From: Sphingobacterium sp. GVS05A
GTDB lineage: Bacteria > Bacteroidota > Bacteroidia > Sphingobacteriales > Sphingobacteriaceae
Length of the DNA: 64,000 nucleotides
Assembly: GCF_019969845.1 (NCBI RefSeq)
Contig: NZ_JAHXYR010000007.1
Coordinates: 1 to 64,000, forward strand
Direction: 5' to 3'
Shown here: positions 25,544-34,867 of the stretch, piece after piece
How the letters are laid out: each line of letters starts with the position of its first letter
Numbering within the stretch: position 1 is the first letter of the stretch
Position numbers and translations under genes: made by a program
Notes under the pieces: model-generated
Databases searched by the model: none
Seen by the model: only the letters and a program-made list of their open reading frames with translations
Told to the model about the DNA's origin: nothing

Positions 25544-26179
25544 ATGAGTTTAAGATTAGGAGACGAAGCGCCAAATTTTAAAGCGCAAACGACTATTGGT
25601 GAAATCGATTTTCACGATTATATTAAAGATAGCTGGGTGGTGTTTTTTTCACATCCTTCTGATTATACCCCTGTATGTACAACTGAGTTGGGGCGTACAG
25701 CGAAATTGAAGTCTGAATTTGACAAAAGAGGCGTTAAAGCAATTGCGTTAAGTGTAGATAATGTAAACGATCATTTGAACTGGATCAAGGATATCAATGA
25801 AACGCAACAAACGGAAGTGAATTTTCCGGTTATTGCCGATGAAGATCGACACATTTCTGAGCTGTATGATATGATTCATCCGAATGCTTCTTTGACAGCT
25901 ACTGTACGTTCGGTTTTCATTATTGGCCCCGATAAAAAAATAAAATTGACCTTGACGTACCCTGCATCTACTGGACGTAATTTTGATGAAATCTTACGGG
26001 TGATAGATTCATTACAGCTTACGGCAGATTATCAGGTGGCTACACCGGCGGATTGGAAGCATGGTGAAGACGTGATTGTCGTACCTGCTATTAAGACTGA
26101 AGATATTCCAGCAAAATTTCCAAAAGGATTTAAGGAAATCAAGCCTTATTTGAGAACAACCCCGCAACCTAATCTATAG
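25544..26179 (+). CDS. Peroxiredoxin, 1-Cys Prx6 type
   Basis: 211 residues. Reduces hydrogen and alkyl peroxides. The peroxidatic C45 lies in SHPSDYTPVCTTELG, where the Ser-His form instead of the DFTFVCPTE of 2-Cys enzymes marks the Prx6 group. ADWKHGEDVIVVPAI and the long C-terminal extension are also typical of Prx6. It has its own strong promoter and terminator. No peroxide-regulator site was recognised. Confidence 0.92.
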   Translation: MSLRLGDEAPNFKAQTTIGEIDFHDYIKDSWVVFFSHPSDYTPVCTTELGRTAKLKSEFDKRGVKAIALSVDNVNDHLNWIKDINETQQTEVNFPVIADEDRHISELYDMIHPNASLTATVRSVFIIGPDKKIKLTLTYPASTGRNFDEILRVIDSLQLTADYQVATPADWKHGEDVIVVPAIKTEDIPAKFPKGFKEIKPYLRTTPQPNL

Positions 26180-26206
26180 GCAATTGGGTTAAATTTAGAG
26201 GTATAC

Positions 26207-26238
26207 AAAACGTCAGATCCAAAAAGATCTGACGTTTT
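26207..26238 (+). terminator. Peroxiredoxin terminator
   Basis: A 13-bp stem, AAAACGTCAGATC (26207-26219) with GATCTGACGTTTT (26226-26238), a 6-nt loop and a T-tail. Confidence 0.85.
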
Positions 26239-26239
26239 T

Positions 26240-26542
26240 CATTTCAGAGCCTATTCTAACACAGGGTAGCTAACCTTATTCGAACCTGTCAATCTACTGC
26301 AAGCATATTTTTCATGCGGGATACATACATTCCTTATGATCTGAAATTCTGATCGCTCATGTTCCAACATTAAAATTGCTTCATGAATAGCTGTTGAAAC
26401 CGTACTGTTTATTTGGGTTTGTATCTGTGAACGACACAGCAGAAAGAATAGGCCGCATACTAAAAAGGGAAAGTGAGCAAGGGTCAAAAGAAAAGGCGAT
26501 ACTTATGTACCGCCTTTTTATAAGTATGATAAGATTACAGTC
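26240..26542. other. Spacer between peroxiredoxin and protease genes
   Basis: About 300 nt between convergent genes. It contains the protease-gene terminator (26491-26518). A minus-strand open frame of 78 codons (26251-26487, TTG start, hydrophobic N-terminus) lies here, but it begins just beyond the terminator without a promoter or recognisable family and is not called as a gene. Confidence 0.5.
26491..26518 (-). terminator. Terminator of the sigma/protease operon
   Basis: AAAAGGCGATAC (26491-26502) pairs with GTACCGCCTTTT (26507-26518), one G-U, around TTAT. It lies 25 nt after the protease stop on the minus strand with a T-rich tail. Confidence 0.75.
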
Positions 26543-27658
26543 TTAATAGACCTTAACCATATAAATATAGTCTTGTAATTTTTTGATCTGTTCGGTTCTT
26601 GGTAGACCTGCCAATGCATTCTTCCTATTGATTTTTACGCCTGCGGTTAATGAGTCGCTAGGGATATCAGCAAGGGCATTCATGATTGACTTGGTTTTGA
26701 TGGCAAAAGCAGCACCATCTATTCCTCTTTGTTTACCTGAAATAATACCGATCACATTTCCTTTACTATCTAGGACCGGACCACCACTGTTTCCTGGATT
26801 GACAGGAACAGATATTTGATAAGCAATGGTGTCACCCGCATAACCTGTTGAAGAGCTTAAGTATCCTTGTCCATATACTGCTTCATCACGAGGGAAACCG
26901 ATTGTATAGATATCCTCACCTAAATCTGAAGTAGACGTTTTGAAGGTATAAGGTAAGCTTTTAGCCTTTTTGAAGTTTTTGTCGGCGATATATAAGATTG
27001 CCAAGTCTTTGCTGGCATCGGTGTGAACAACTTGTGCTTTGTAAGATTCACCTTTACCATTTTGCAGGTAAATGGAGTCCGCACCACTGATCACGTGATA
27101 GTTGGTTACGACATAACCATCTGTTGTCAACATAAAACCTGTTGCTCCAAATTGGCTTTCGCTACTTTTGACCGACTTTTTATCATTGATATCTTTGATC
27201 GCAGCGTTATGTGCATTGACGTTCTTTTTGACATTATTCATGTCACGACGTAATGCGCTGTAATCTGAAGAGGCTTTTTCCAAGTTGCTATAATAACCAC
27301 TTAGCCATAAGGTGCCAAATACCGCAAATACTGCCACAACAGCAGCTACTAAAGAGCTTGCTTTGATCCGTTCCCAAAGAGAAATAACAGTAGACTGTTT
27401 CATCGGCACCACTTTCGTGGTTGTACCTTGGGATTTATGATATTCCTTGGCTGAGTTGGCCAATACATTTTTGAAATCAAGCCTCTGGCTAGTTTCCTTC
27501 ATATTGGTAACAAAGTCGCGGTGTTGTTGTAATTGGGCAGCATACGAAGGGTTTTCAGCACAAAAAGATTCGAATGCCACTTTTTCCGCTGAAGGTAATT
27601 CCCCGCGGAGATATTGGTCAGCCAATTCGAAAAATTCTTTTTGATTCATTGTTCCCAT
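26543..27658 (-). CDS. Membrane-anchored HtrA-like serine protease with putative anti-sigma N-terminus
   Basis: 371 residues from the ATG at 27658; a TTG at 27670 and an ATG at 27649 are alternatives. Residues about 1-95 are a helical cytoplasmic region (MNQKEFFELADQYLRGELP) resembling the N-termini of Bacteroidota anti-sigma proteins. A single membrane segment lies at about 101-120, then a coiled-coil-like stretch, then a trypsin-fold S1C domain with H188 (TNYHV), D218 (KDLAIL) and S291 (NPGNSGGPV), so the full triad is present. No PDZ domain was seen. The gene follows an ECF sigma factor by a few bases. The inferred role is a regulator that holds the sigma factor and senses or processes periplasmic protein. 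Confidence 0.8.
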   Translation of the reverse strand: MGTMNQKEFFELADQYLRGELPSAEKVAFESFCAENPSYAAQLQQHRDFVTNMKETSQRLDFKNVLANSAKEYHKSQGTTTKVVPMKQSTVISLWERIKASSLVAAVVAVFAVFGTLWLSGYYSNLEKASSDYSALRRDMNNVKKNVNAHNAAIKDINDKKSVKSSESQFGATGFMLTTDGYVVTNYHVISGADSIYLQNGKGESYKAQVVHTDASKDLAILYIADKNFKKAKSLPYTFKTSTSDLGEDIYTIGFPRDEAVYGQGYLSSSTGYAGDTIAYQISVPVNPGNSGGPVLDSKGNVIGIISGKQRGIDGAAFAIKTKSIMNALADIPSDSLTAGVKINRKNALAGLPRTEQIKKLQDYIYMVKVY

Positions 27659-27673
27659 GGTGTTACTCAAATT

Positions 27674-28246
27674 TTAATCTGTTGAAAAAAATATTTTTTT
27701 CAGCCGTTGAAGGCATTTATATTTTTGAGTCTTGGCATTATCTGTATTGGTATAACCAAATTTTTCACAGATGTCCTGCATCGAGTGGTTTAAGATATAG
27801 AAATCATGTAAGATCGTCTTACATGGTTCACCCATTTTCTCTAGCGCAAGTTCCATTTGATCGAACTTTTTTTCAAGTTCTTGGTGCTGTTGTAAATCTT
27901 CTTCCTCAAATAAGGAGTCTTCATAACCGCTAATGTCACTATTGCCAAAACCAGCACGATTGAGTTGCTTAAGCCAAAGCCTTCGACAAATCGAGTAAAG
28001 ATATGTTTTGAGTTTGCTGCTGAGCTCAAAGTCACCTTTGGCAACTTTATCGTAGAGCACAATTACAGCCTCCTGAAAGATATCTTTTGCTTCATCCTCA
28101 CTTCCATTGTTTTGCAGTATCATATGGCTTATGGATGGATAATATCGTTTATAGATACTATCTATCGCCAAGCTATTGCCTTCTTTGAGGCCTTCAATGA
28201 TCTGCTCATCATTTTCTAGCAGGACTGATTTACTGAATTTACTCAC
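27674..28246 (-). CDS. ECF-type RNA polymerase sigma factor
   Basis: 190 residues. Region 2 is recognisable as DSIYKRYYPSISHMI and EAKDIFQEAVIVLYDKV, and region 4 as CKTILHDFYILNHSMQDICEKFGY followed by a basic helix. It directs RNA polymerase to a regulon that cannot be read here. The start must be the GTG at 28246, since a stop codon precedes it directly and no ATG is near. It is the first gene of an operon with the protease-fused membrane protein. No conserved promoter box was found upstream, which fits possible autoregulation by an alternative sigma. Confidence 0.9.
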   Translation of the reverse strand: MSKFSKSVLLENDEQIIEGLKEGNSLAIDSIYKRYYPSISHMILQNNGSEDEAKDIFQEAVIVLYDKVAKGDFELSSKLKTYLYSICRRLWLKQLNRAGFGNSDISGYEDSLFEEEDLQQHQELEKKFDQMELALEKMGEPCKTILHDFYILNHSMQDICEKFGYTNTDNAKTQKYKCLQRLKKIFFSTD

Positions 28247-28477
28247 CTATTAATACCTTAATGCCTAAATTGTAACCCTTTGAAAAATGAAAATCTTCAA
28301 AATATTTTCAAACGTAAACTTTTATTTGTTTAATGCGAAATCTACGCCCAAAAATACTGCTTATTCCCTGAAACCGAAAGCATTTGTTTTTGCTTCGATT
28401 TTCAGATGACCCTTGAATCATCCATTGTTTATTTATGTATCGAAAAAGTTTCGCAATCGAGTGCTTTAATAATCTGC

Positions 28478-28508
28478 TTGTTATTCCTCTAAAATGAAGT
28501 TACATTTG
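28478..28508 (+). promoter_or_regulatory. Promoter of the GH2 gene
   Basis: TTG (28478-28480), 20 nt, then TACATTTG (28501-28508). Transcription would start near 28514, which leaves a leader of about 10 nt to the ATG at 28524 or 25 nt to that at 28539. Confidence 0.57.
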
Positions 28509-28523
28509 GTTTCCTGAACTAAA

Positions 28524-31500
28524 ATGCTTAAATACATTATGTTAAGAAAATCAGTTATTTTTTCCACGCTACTGACCTCATTGCTGGCTCTTCATTCGAC
28601 CTTGACAGTGGGACAGTCTTTTACACCACATATCGAAGGTTTCCAGTATGAAGATATCTTATCTCCAAAAGGTAATGAATGGGAATCACCACAGTTATTA
28701 TCACTCAACAAAGAACTACCACATGCTTCGTTCTTTTCCTTTTCAAACGTAGAAAATGCGCGAAAAGTACTTCCGGAGCATAGTAACTTTTGGCGGTCAC
28801 TTAATGGTTCCTGGAAGTTTCATTGGGTAAAGACGCCTGAAGAACGTCCAAAGGAATTTTACGATCCCAAATATGATGTAAATACTTGGGAATCCGTACC
28901 TGTTCCAATGAGTTGGAATATCTACGGTATTCAGAAGGATGGCAGCTTAAAATACGGTGTGCCGATCTACTCCAATCAACGTGTGATCTTTCAACACCAA
29001 GTGAAAGTCGATGATTGGCGTGGTGGCGTGATGCGCACACCGCCACAAGATTGGACCACTTATGTATACCGTAATGAAGTCGGTTCATACCGCCGTAATT
29101 TCACCGTTCCGAAAGACTGGGATGGGCGTGAGGTATTTCTCAATTTCGATGGAGTAGACTCATTTTTCTACCTCTGGGTGAATGGCAAGTATGTCGGGTT
29201 TTCAAAAAATTCAAGAAACCTTGCCTCATTTAATATCTCATCTTTCTTAAAAAAGGAGGGTGAGAACGTTTTGGCCGTGGAAGTTTATCGCAGCTCCGAC
29301 GCTTCATTCCTGGAAGACCAGGATATGTTTCGACTACCGGGAATATTTCGCGATGTATCCCTGACTTCAACACCCAAAATCCAAGTCCGTGATCTGGCAG
29401 CAATTCCAACATTGGATGATCGCTATGAAAATGGTACGTTAAAAATTACGGGTACCGTCCGTAATTTGAGCGATAAGAAAGCCGACGGTTATAAGCTTGT
29501 CTATTCCTTATATAAAAATAAACTGTACAGCGATGAAAATACCTTGGTAGACCAGGCTGAAGCATCTGCTGTTGTTCCGCAATTAGATGCGAAGGCTTCG
29601 AACAGTATTGAAGCGACATTAGCGGTAAAAAATCCAGATAAATGGTCCGCTGAACTTCCTTATCGGTATACGTTGGTAGCCGAATTGAAGGACAAGAAAA
29701 ATAAAACGATCGAGACTGTTTCAACCTATGTCGGATTTCGGAAGGTTGAAATTAAAGATACCAAGGCGTCTGATGACGAATTTGGCCTTGCTGGACGTTA
29801 TTACTACATCAACGGCAAAACGGTTAAGCTGAAAGGTGTGAACCGCCATGAGACGAATCCTGAGCATGGAAAAGTCGTTACCCGGGAGCAGATGGAAGCT
29901 GAAGTGAAGTTGATGAAAAGCGCCAATATCAATCATGTGCGTAATTCACATTATCCAGAACCTGCATATTGGTATTACCTCTGTGACAAATATGGTATCT
30001 ATCTTGAGGATGAGGCGAATATCGAAAGCCACCAATATTATTATGGAAAAGAGTCCCTTTCTCATGTCCCAGAATGGAAAAATGCGCATGTGGCACGTAA
30101 TATCGAAATGGTGCATGCGACCATTAATCATCCTTCTATTGTGATTTGGTCGCTCGGAAATGAGGCTGGTCCTGGAGATAATTTTGTGGCCGCTTATGAT
30201 GCGATCAAGAAAATCGATACCTCAAGACCTATCCAATACGAACGTAACAACACAATAGTGGATATGGGTTCAAATCAGTACCCATCTATTGACTGGGTCA
30301 GAGGAGCTGTCAAGGGAACTTACAAATTGAAGTACCCATTCCATATCTCCGAGTACTCGCACTCGATGGGAAATGCTGTCGGTAACCTGATCGATTACTG
30401 GGAAGCTATTGAGTCGACAAACTTTTTCATGGGTGGGGCAATATGGGATTGGATTGATCAATCCATGTATTACTATGATAAGAAAACCGGTGAACGTTTT
30501 TTTGCTTACGGTGGTGATTTTGGCGACAAACCTAACGATGGTACCTTCGTCAACAATGGATTGATCTTCGCTGATATGAAGCCCAAGCCACAATACTTTG
30601 AAGTTAAAAAGGTTTATCAAAATGTAGGGGTTAAAGCTATCGATATTCAACAAGGAAAAATTGAGCTGTTCAATAAAAACTATTTTAAAGATCTTAGTGA
30701 TTATCAAGTCCAATGGTCACTGTTCAAAGATGGCGTAGCTATTGCAGGAAGCACTGGTACAATAGCTGCTGCTGATTTGCCTAAAGCTCGTCAGAAGAAA
30801 CAAGTTGTCCTACCAATCGAATACGCTAAATTGGATGCCGGATCTGAATATTTTGTGAAAGTTCAATTTTTGCTCAATGAGGACAAGCCATGGGCAAATA
30901 AGGGCTTTGTTCAAATGGAGGAACAGCTGTTGGTTAAAGCCGCTGAAAACAAACCGTTAATTTCGTCTGTTGCCAATGGAAGAAATCCTGTGCTTTCCAA
31001 AGAAGGTGAGTTGCAGGTGGTAAAAGGGGATCAGTTTGTTGCAAAATTTGACAATAAGACTGGGGCAATCTATAGCTTAGTGTATGCTAACAAGCAAATT
31101 ATACGGGATGGTGAAGGGCCTAAACTAGATGCTTTGCGTGCACCTGTCGATAATGATAACTGGGCTTATCAGCAATGGTTTGAAAAGGGCTTACATAATT
31201 TAAAGCACAAAGTATTGTCTTCAAACAGCTATACGAAGAAAGACGGTACAGTCGTTTTGGCATTTACAATTGAGTCGCAAGCTCCCTATGGTGCTTCTTT
31301 ATTGGGTGGAACATCTGGGACGTATACACTCAAAGAGCATACAGATAAGCCATTTGGTAATGATGATTTCAAATTTACAAGCAATCAGATCTGGACAATA
31401 TATAAGGATGGTTCGATTGAATTATCATCTAGTATCACTTCCAACAATGCAAGTGTTGTATTGGCTAGATTGGGGTACTCCTTGCAATTGCCAGGTGAGT

Positions 31501-32585
31501 TTGGTAACTACAGTTATTATGGACGTGGTCCGATCAATAACTATGCGGATCGTAAGACGGCACAATTTATTGAATTGCATAAAAGCACCGTAAAAGATCA
31601 ATTCGTACCTTGGCCCAACCCGCAAAATATGAGTAACAATGAGGATGTGCGTTGGACATCTTTGACCAATAAGGATGGACAAGGAGCGATCTTCATTGCA
31701 AAGGAACATCTCGCTACGTCCGCATTGGAATATAGTGAACTAGAATTGACATTTGCACCGCACCCTTATCAATTACCAAAGAGCTCCGGTGTGCATTTGC
31801 ATTTGGACGCTGCGGTCACAGGTCTCGGGGGTAATAGCTGCGGACAAGGGCCGCCATTGGAAAAAGACCGTGTGAAAGCGGTACCAACTTCAATCGGTTT
31901 TATTATCCGTCCGATCCAGCAAAATGATTACCTAGCCAAAGCTCATGTTGCTACAGCTGGAGATGCCCCTATTTCTTTCGCTAGAAGTTCAACAGGCGAG
32001 GTATCTGTTCTTTCGGGAAATAAAGCGGAGACTGTACTGTATACATTGAATAATGGAAAAGCAAACATCTATAAGAACTCTTTTGATCTGCGTCAGGGCG
32101 GAACAATAACAGCCTGGTATCAGGGAAATGAAAAACTAAAAGTAACACAACAATACAGTAAGATCGAAACAGTTCCGATGGAAGTGGTCTTTGCGTCCAG
32201 TCAGGAGACGGGTGAAAGTGATGCCAAGAACTTATTGGATGGAGATCCTACGTCGATCTGGCATACAATGTACTCAGTCACCGTAGCTCAATATCCGCAT
32301 TGGGTTGATTTCGATGCGGCGAGTGTGAAGACTATCAAAGGTTTTACATTTTTGCCGAGGCCAGATGGTGCCAATGGCGATATCAAGGATTATAAGATTC
32401 AGGTAAGTAAAGATGGTAAAAACTGGGAAGATGTGATGTCGGGTACATTCGAGCGAAATAAAAAACTCAAAACCGTTCGTTTTGAGAAACCTGTCAAGGG
32501 ACGTTATATTCGCTTTACCGCATTAAATTCACAACGTGGCGATGATTTCGCTTCAGGAGCAGAGTTTGCTGTTATCGCGGAATAA
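28524..32585 (+). CDS. Secreted beta-galactosidase, GH2, with C-terminal discoidin domain
   Basis: 1353 residues; a start five codons on (28539) gives a cleaner signal peptide (MLRKSVIFSTLL). The LacZ domain order is visible: sugar-binding jelly roll (FWRSLNGSWKFHW), Ig-like domain, TIM barrel (GVNRHETNPEHG, acid/base E547 in SLGNEAG, nucleophile E610 in SEYSHSMGN), then the beta-galactosidase small-chain region (YYGRGPINNYADR). About 150 residues at the end form an F5/8-type C domain (NLLDGDPTSIWHT, RYIRFTALNS), making it longer than the 1024-residue LacZ. It probably cleaves beta-galactosides of glycans in the periplasm or outside. Confidence 0.93.
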   Translation: MLKYIMLRKSVIFSTLLTSLLALHSTLTVGQSFTPHIEGFQYEDILSPKGNEWESPQLLSLNKELPHASFFSFSNVENARKVLPEHSNFWRSLNGSWKFHWVKTPEERPKEFYDPKYDVNTWESVPVPMSWNIYGIQKDGSLKYGVPIYSNQRVIFQHQVKVDDWRGGVMRTPPQDWTTYVYRNEVGSYRRNFTVPKDWDGREVFLNFDGVDSFFYLWVNGKYVGFSKNSRNLASFNISSFLKKEGENVLAVEVYRSSDASFLEDQDMFRLPGIFRDVSLTSTPKIQVRDLAAIPTLDDRYENGTLKITGTVRNLSDKKADGYKLVYSLYKNKLYSDENTLVDQAEASAVVPQLDAKASNSIEATLAVKNPDKWSAELPYRYTLVAELKDKKNKTIETVSTYVGFRKVEIKDTKASDDEFGLAGRYYYINGKTVKLKGVNRHETNPEHGKVVTREQMEAEVKLMKSANINHVRNSHYPEPAYWYYLCDKYGIYLEDEANIESHQYYYGKESLSHVPEWKNAHVARNIEMVHATINHPSIVIWSLGNEAGPGDNFVAAYDAIKKIDTSRPIQYERNNTIVDMGSNQYPSIDWVRGAVKGTYKLKYPFHISEYSHSMGNAVGNLIDYWEAIESTNFFMGGAIWDWIDQSMYYYDKKTGERFFAYGGDFGDKPNDGTFVNNGLIFADMKPKPQYFEVKKVYQNVGVKAIDIQQGKIELFNKNYFKDLSDYQVQWSLFKDGVAIAGSTGTIAAADLPKARQKKQVVLPIEYAKLDAGSEYFVKVQFLLNEDKPWANKGFVQMEEQLLVKAAENKPLISSVANGRNPVLSKEGELQVVKGDQFVAKFDNKTGAIYSLVYANKQIIRDGEGPKLDALRAPVDNDNWAYQQWFEKGLHNLKHKVLSSNSYTKKDGTVVLAFTIESQAPYGASLLGGTSGTYTLKEHTDKPFGNDDFKFTSNQIWTIYKDGSIELSSSITSNNASVVLARLGYSLQLPGEFGNYSYYGRGPINNYADRKTAQFIELHKSTVKDQFVPWPNPQNMSNNEDVRWTSLTNKDGQGAIFIAKEHLATSALEYSELELTFAPHPYQLPKSSGVHLHLDAAVTGLGGNSCGQGPPLEKDRVKAVPTSIGFIIRPIQQNDYLAKAHVATAGDAPISFARSSTGEVSVLSGNKAETVLYTLNNGKANIYKNSFDLRQGGTITAWYQGNEKLKVTQQYSKIETVPMEVVFASSQETGESDAKNLLDGDPTSIWHTMYSVTVAQYPHWVDFDAASVKTIKGFTFLPRPDGANGDIKDYKIQVSKDGKNWEDVMSGTFERNKKLKTVRFEKPVKGRYIRFTALNSQRGDDFASGAEFAVIAE

Positions 32586-32605
32586 AGCATAAACTAGATG
32601 CGATT

Positions 32606-32639
32606 AAAGCCAGCACTTGGGAACAGGGGTGCTGGCTTT
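32606..32639 (+). terminator. GH2 terminator
   Basis: AAAGCCAGCAC (32606-32616) pairs with GTGCTGGCTTT (32629-32639) across a 12-nt loop and is followed by a T-run. Confidence 0.85.
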
Positions 32640-32640
32640 T

Positions 32641-32947
32641 TTGTTTTATATATCAGGTTTCAGTAAATGCTTCCGTTTCTACGGATTCAATACGTCTCAA
32701 TAAATGAAAGGAACCTGTTCATTGCATGGTAATACTGACGGTTAAGTCTCTGGTATCAGGGAGCAGACAGAACACTATAGGGGTAGAAAATGTCGGTAGT
32801 AGCGTTGTTCACTCCTGTAGGTTCGTTAAAAAACTGGATCTAAAGGGGTTAAAAAGCCTGTTGAATAATTTTTATAAACTTATTGCTGAGAATGTTCCAG
32901 CGCTTGTGTATTTTTAACACAGTTTAAACCAAGATCATCATTATCAT
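32641..32947. other. Spacer before the MFS gene
   Basis: About 300 nt with no supported gene, hairpin or promoter match. Short open frames here have no recognisable product. Confidence 0.4.
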
Positions 32948-34189
32948 ATGGAAATAGACCAACAGGCGAATGCCCCGTTTACGGCGTATCAAAAACTCGT
33001 GGTGTTTTTGCTGGCGATTACACAATTTACCGTCGTGCTCGATTTTATGGTGATGTCACCGATGGGCGATATCCTGATGAAGGCCATCGATCTAAAACCA
33101 TCTCAATTTGGCATTGCAGTTTCAGCCTATGCTTTTAGTGCCGGCGCATCTGGACTATTGACTGCTGGTTTTGCCGATCGCTTTGACCGGAAGAAGCTCT
33201 TGCTGTTTTTTTATTCGGGTTTTATTGTCGGTACTTTTTTCTGTGGTTTCGCCAATGATTATTGGACCTTGGTTGCTGCCCGTATAGTGACGGGATTGTT
33301 TGGTGGTGTCATTGGGTCGATTTCCATGGCTATTATTACGGATATATTCACGCTTCAGCAAAGAGGGCGTGTCATGGGCTTTGTACAGATGGGCTTTGGT
33401 GCGAGCCAGGTGCTGGGGATCCCAATAGGTCTATATATAGCCAATAATTGGGGCTGGCATAGTGCTTTCTTATGGATCGCTGTCATGGCTTTGATCATTG
33501 TCATTATTATTGCAGTTAAACTGATTCCTATAACTGCGCATATCGGCCTGCAGAAGCATCAATCTGCACTTAAACACCTTTGGTCCACATTCTCGCAAAA
33601 GGAATACCGTATTGGTTTTCTCGCGACGGCGCTGCTCTCTATTGGTGGTTATATGATGATGCCTTTCGGAAGTGCCTTTGCCGTCAATAATTTACATGTT
33701 AGTCATGAGCAATTACCCCTATTATTTATGATATCCGGTGTTGCCTCACTGATTATTATGCCTATTGTTGGGAAATTGAGTGACCGCTATGATAAGTTTA
33801 AAATCTTTGCGCTAGCTTCGATATGGCTGATGGTGGTGGTCTTGATTTATACCAATCTGGGGGTTACACCATTTTATCTTGTTGTCATTTTGAATATCTT
33901 GATGATGGCCGGCATCTTGAGCCGCATGACTCCTTCTTCGGCTTTAATCAGTGCAGTTCCTGAGATGAAGGATAGGGGTGCATTTATGAGCATAAGTTCG
34001 TCCTTGCAACAGTTGGCTGGGGGAGTAGCTGCATCACTCGCTGGTGTGATCATTGTTCAACAGACAAAGGAAAGTCCATTGGAGCATTATCCAACCTTGG
34101 GTATTATTGTTGTTTTACTCTCCGTGCTGAGTATTTTTATGATCTATCGTGTCAGCAGGATGATAAAACGAAGACGTCCGATTTCCTAA
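32948..34189 (+). CDS. MFS transporter
   Basis: 413 residues with about 12 hydrophobic segments. Family features are the LDFMVMSP segment in the first helix, DRFDRKKLLLFF in the loop between helices 2 and 3, the GLFGGVIGS segment and a mid-protein cytoplasmic loop around residue 200. It belongs to the DHA1-like drug or metabolite exporter group. The substrate is unknown. It is followed after 48 nt by a small Fe-S protein, which may share its message. Confidence 0.88.
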   Translation: MEIDQQANAPFTAYQKLVVFLLAITQFTVVLDFMVMSPMGDILMKAIDLKPSQFGIAVSAYAFSAGASGLLTAGFADRFDRKKLLLFFYSGFIVGTFFCGFANDYWTLVAARIVTGLFGGVIGSISMAIITDIFTLQQRGRVMGFVQMGFGASQVLGIPIGLYIANNWGWHSAFLWIAVMALIIVIIIAVKLIPITAHIGLQKHQSALKHLWSTFSQKEYRIGFLATALLSIGGYMMMPFGSAFAVNNLHVSHEQLPLLFMISGVASLIIMPIVGKLSDRYDKFKIFALASIWLMVVVLIYTNLGVTPFYLVVILNILMMAGILSRMTPSSALISAVPEMKDRGAFMSISSSLQQLAGGVAASLAGVIIVQQTKESPLEHYPTLGIIVVLLSVLSIFMIYRVSRMIKRRRPIS

Positions 34190-34237
34190 AACAAAATCGT
34201 ACTTATTGATATTAGTATTTCAGGAGAGATTTTTATT

Positions 34238-34462
34238 ATGGAAGAAAAGATTGTTAGATATGATCATCCGAATGGGGAGATCACTGTACTTTGGATTCCG
34301 GAGCGATGTGAACATGCCGCCGTCTGTGTTAAAAGTTTGCCTCAGGTATATCACCCAAAAGATAGGCCTTGGATTACGGTTCAAAATGCCAACACAGCGG
34401 AACTGATTGATCAGATTAAGCGTTGTCCTTCTGGAGCGTTGCAGTACGAACTAAAAAAATAG
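34238..34462 (+). CDS. YjdI-like (4Fe-4S) mono-cluster protein
   Basis: 74 residues. CEHAAVC and the later RCPSGALQYEL match the divergent mono-cluster ferredoxin domain (Fer4_19) found in YjdI. Three cysteines plus a neighbouring histidine are available as ligands, as usual in this family. Role unknown. A GGAGA stretch about 10 nt before the ATG is one of the few Shine-Dalgarno-like sites in the window. Close downstream of the MFS gene and ended by a strong hairpin. Confidence 0.85.
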   Translation: MEEKIVRYDHPNGEITVLWIPERCEHAAVCVKSLPQVYHPKDRPWITVQNANTAELIDQIKRCPSGALQYELKK

Positions 34463-34482
34463 ACGAGGAAATTCGTGTAACA

Positions 34483-34519
34483 AAAAAAAGCATCATTTTA
34501 TTCAAATGATGCTTTTTTT
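34483..34519. terminator. Bidirectional terminator between the Fe-S gene and the tRNA cluster
   Basis: A 16-bp stem (34483-34498 with 34504-34519), core GCATCATTT, 5-nt loop and A/T-runs at both sides. On the minus strand it ends the tRNA-Asp transcript right after the last tRNA. Confidence 0.85.
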
Positions 34520-34521
34520 GT

Positions 34522-34598
34522 TGGCGGTCTGGACGGGACTCGAACCCGCGACCCCATGCGTGACAGGCATGTATTCTAACCAGCTGAACTACCAGACC
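34522..34598 (-). tRNA. tRNA-Asp (GTC), copy with encoded CCA
   Basis: The minus strand folds as a tRNA: acceptor GGTCTGG/CCAGACC, D arm with AGCTGGTTAGA, anticodon loop with GTC (complement of 34562-34564) and TTCGAGTC T arm. The discriminator G is followed by genomic CCA (34522-34524), unlike the three other copies. Last of four in transcription order. Confidence 0.95.
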
Positions 34599-34625
34599 AA
34601 CAATGTGTGTTTTTTAAAATTTTAG

Positions 34626-34699
34626 CGGTCTGGACGGGACTCGAACCCGCGACCCCATGCGTGACAGGCATGTATTCTAACCAGCTGAACTACCAGACC
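34626..34699 (-). tRNA. tRNA-Asp (GTC)
   Basis: Sequence identical to the neighbouring copies over the tRNA body, anticodon GTC. The base after the discriminator leads into CTA, so CCA is not encoded. Separated from the next copy by a short AT-rich spacer. Confidence 0.95.
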
Positions 34700-34733
34700 T
34701 AAAATCTTAAAGATTGTTTTTAATAATTTTTAG

Positions 34734-34807
34734 CGGTCTGGACGGGACTCGAACCCGCGACCCCATGCGTGACAGGCATGTATTCTAACCAGCTGAACTA
34801 CCAGACC
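34734..34807 (-). tRNA. tRNA-Asp (GTC)
   Basis: Identical tRNA body with anticodon GTC and no encoded CCA. Its downstream spacer (TAAAAAT-like) resembles that of the copy at 34626-34699, which points to recent tandem duplication including flanks. Confidence 0.95.
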
Positions 34808-34867
34808 TAAAAATCTTAAAAACTTATTCTGTTAAAGAACTGACCGAGATTACTCTCTTTTTTGAAG

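Noticed and set aside
26251..26487. Minus-strand open frame of 78 codons with a hydrophobic N-terminus
   Set aside because: TTG start just past a terminator, no promoter box, no recognisable family; the C-terminal part looks protein-like but evidence is not enough.
32726..32917. 63-codon plus-strand frame before the MFS gene
   Set aside because: Low-complexity composition, no family, no promoter; most likely chance.
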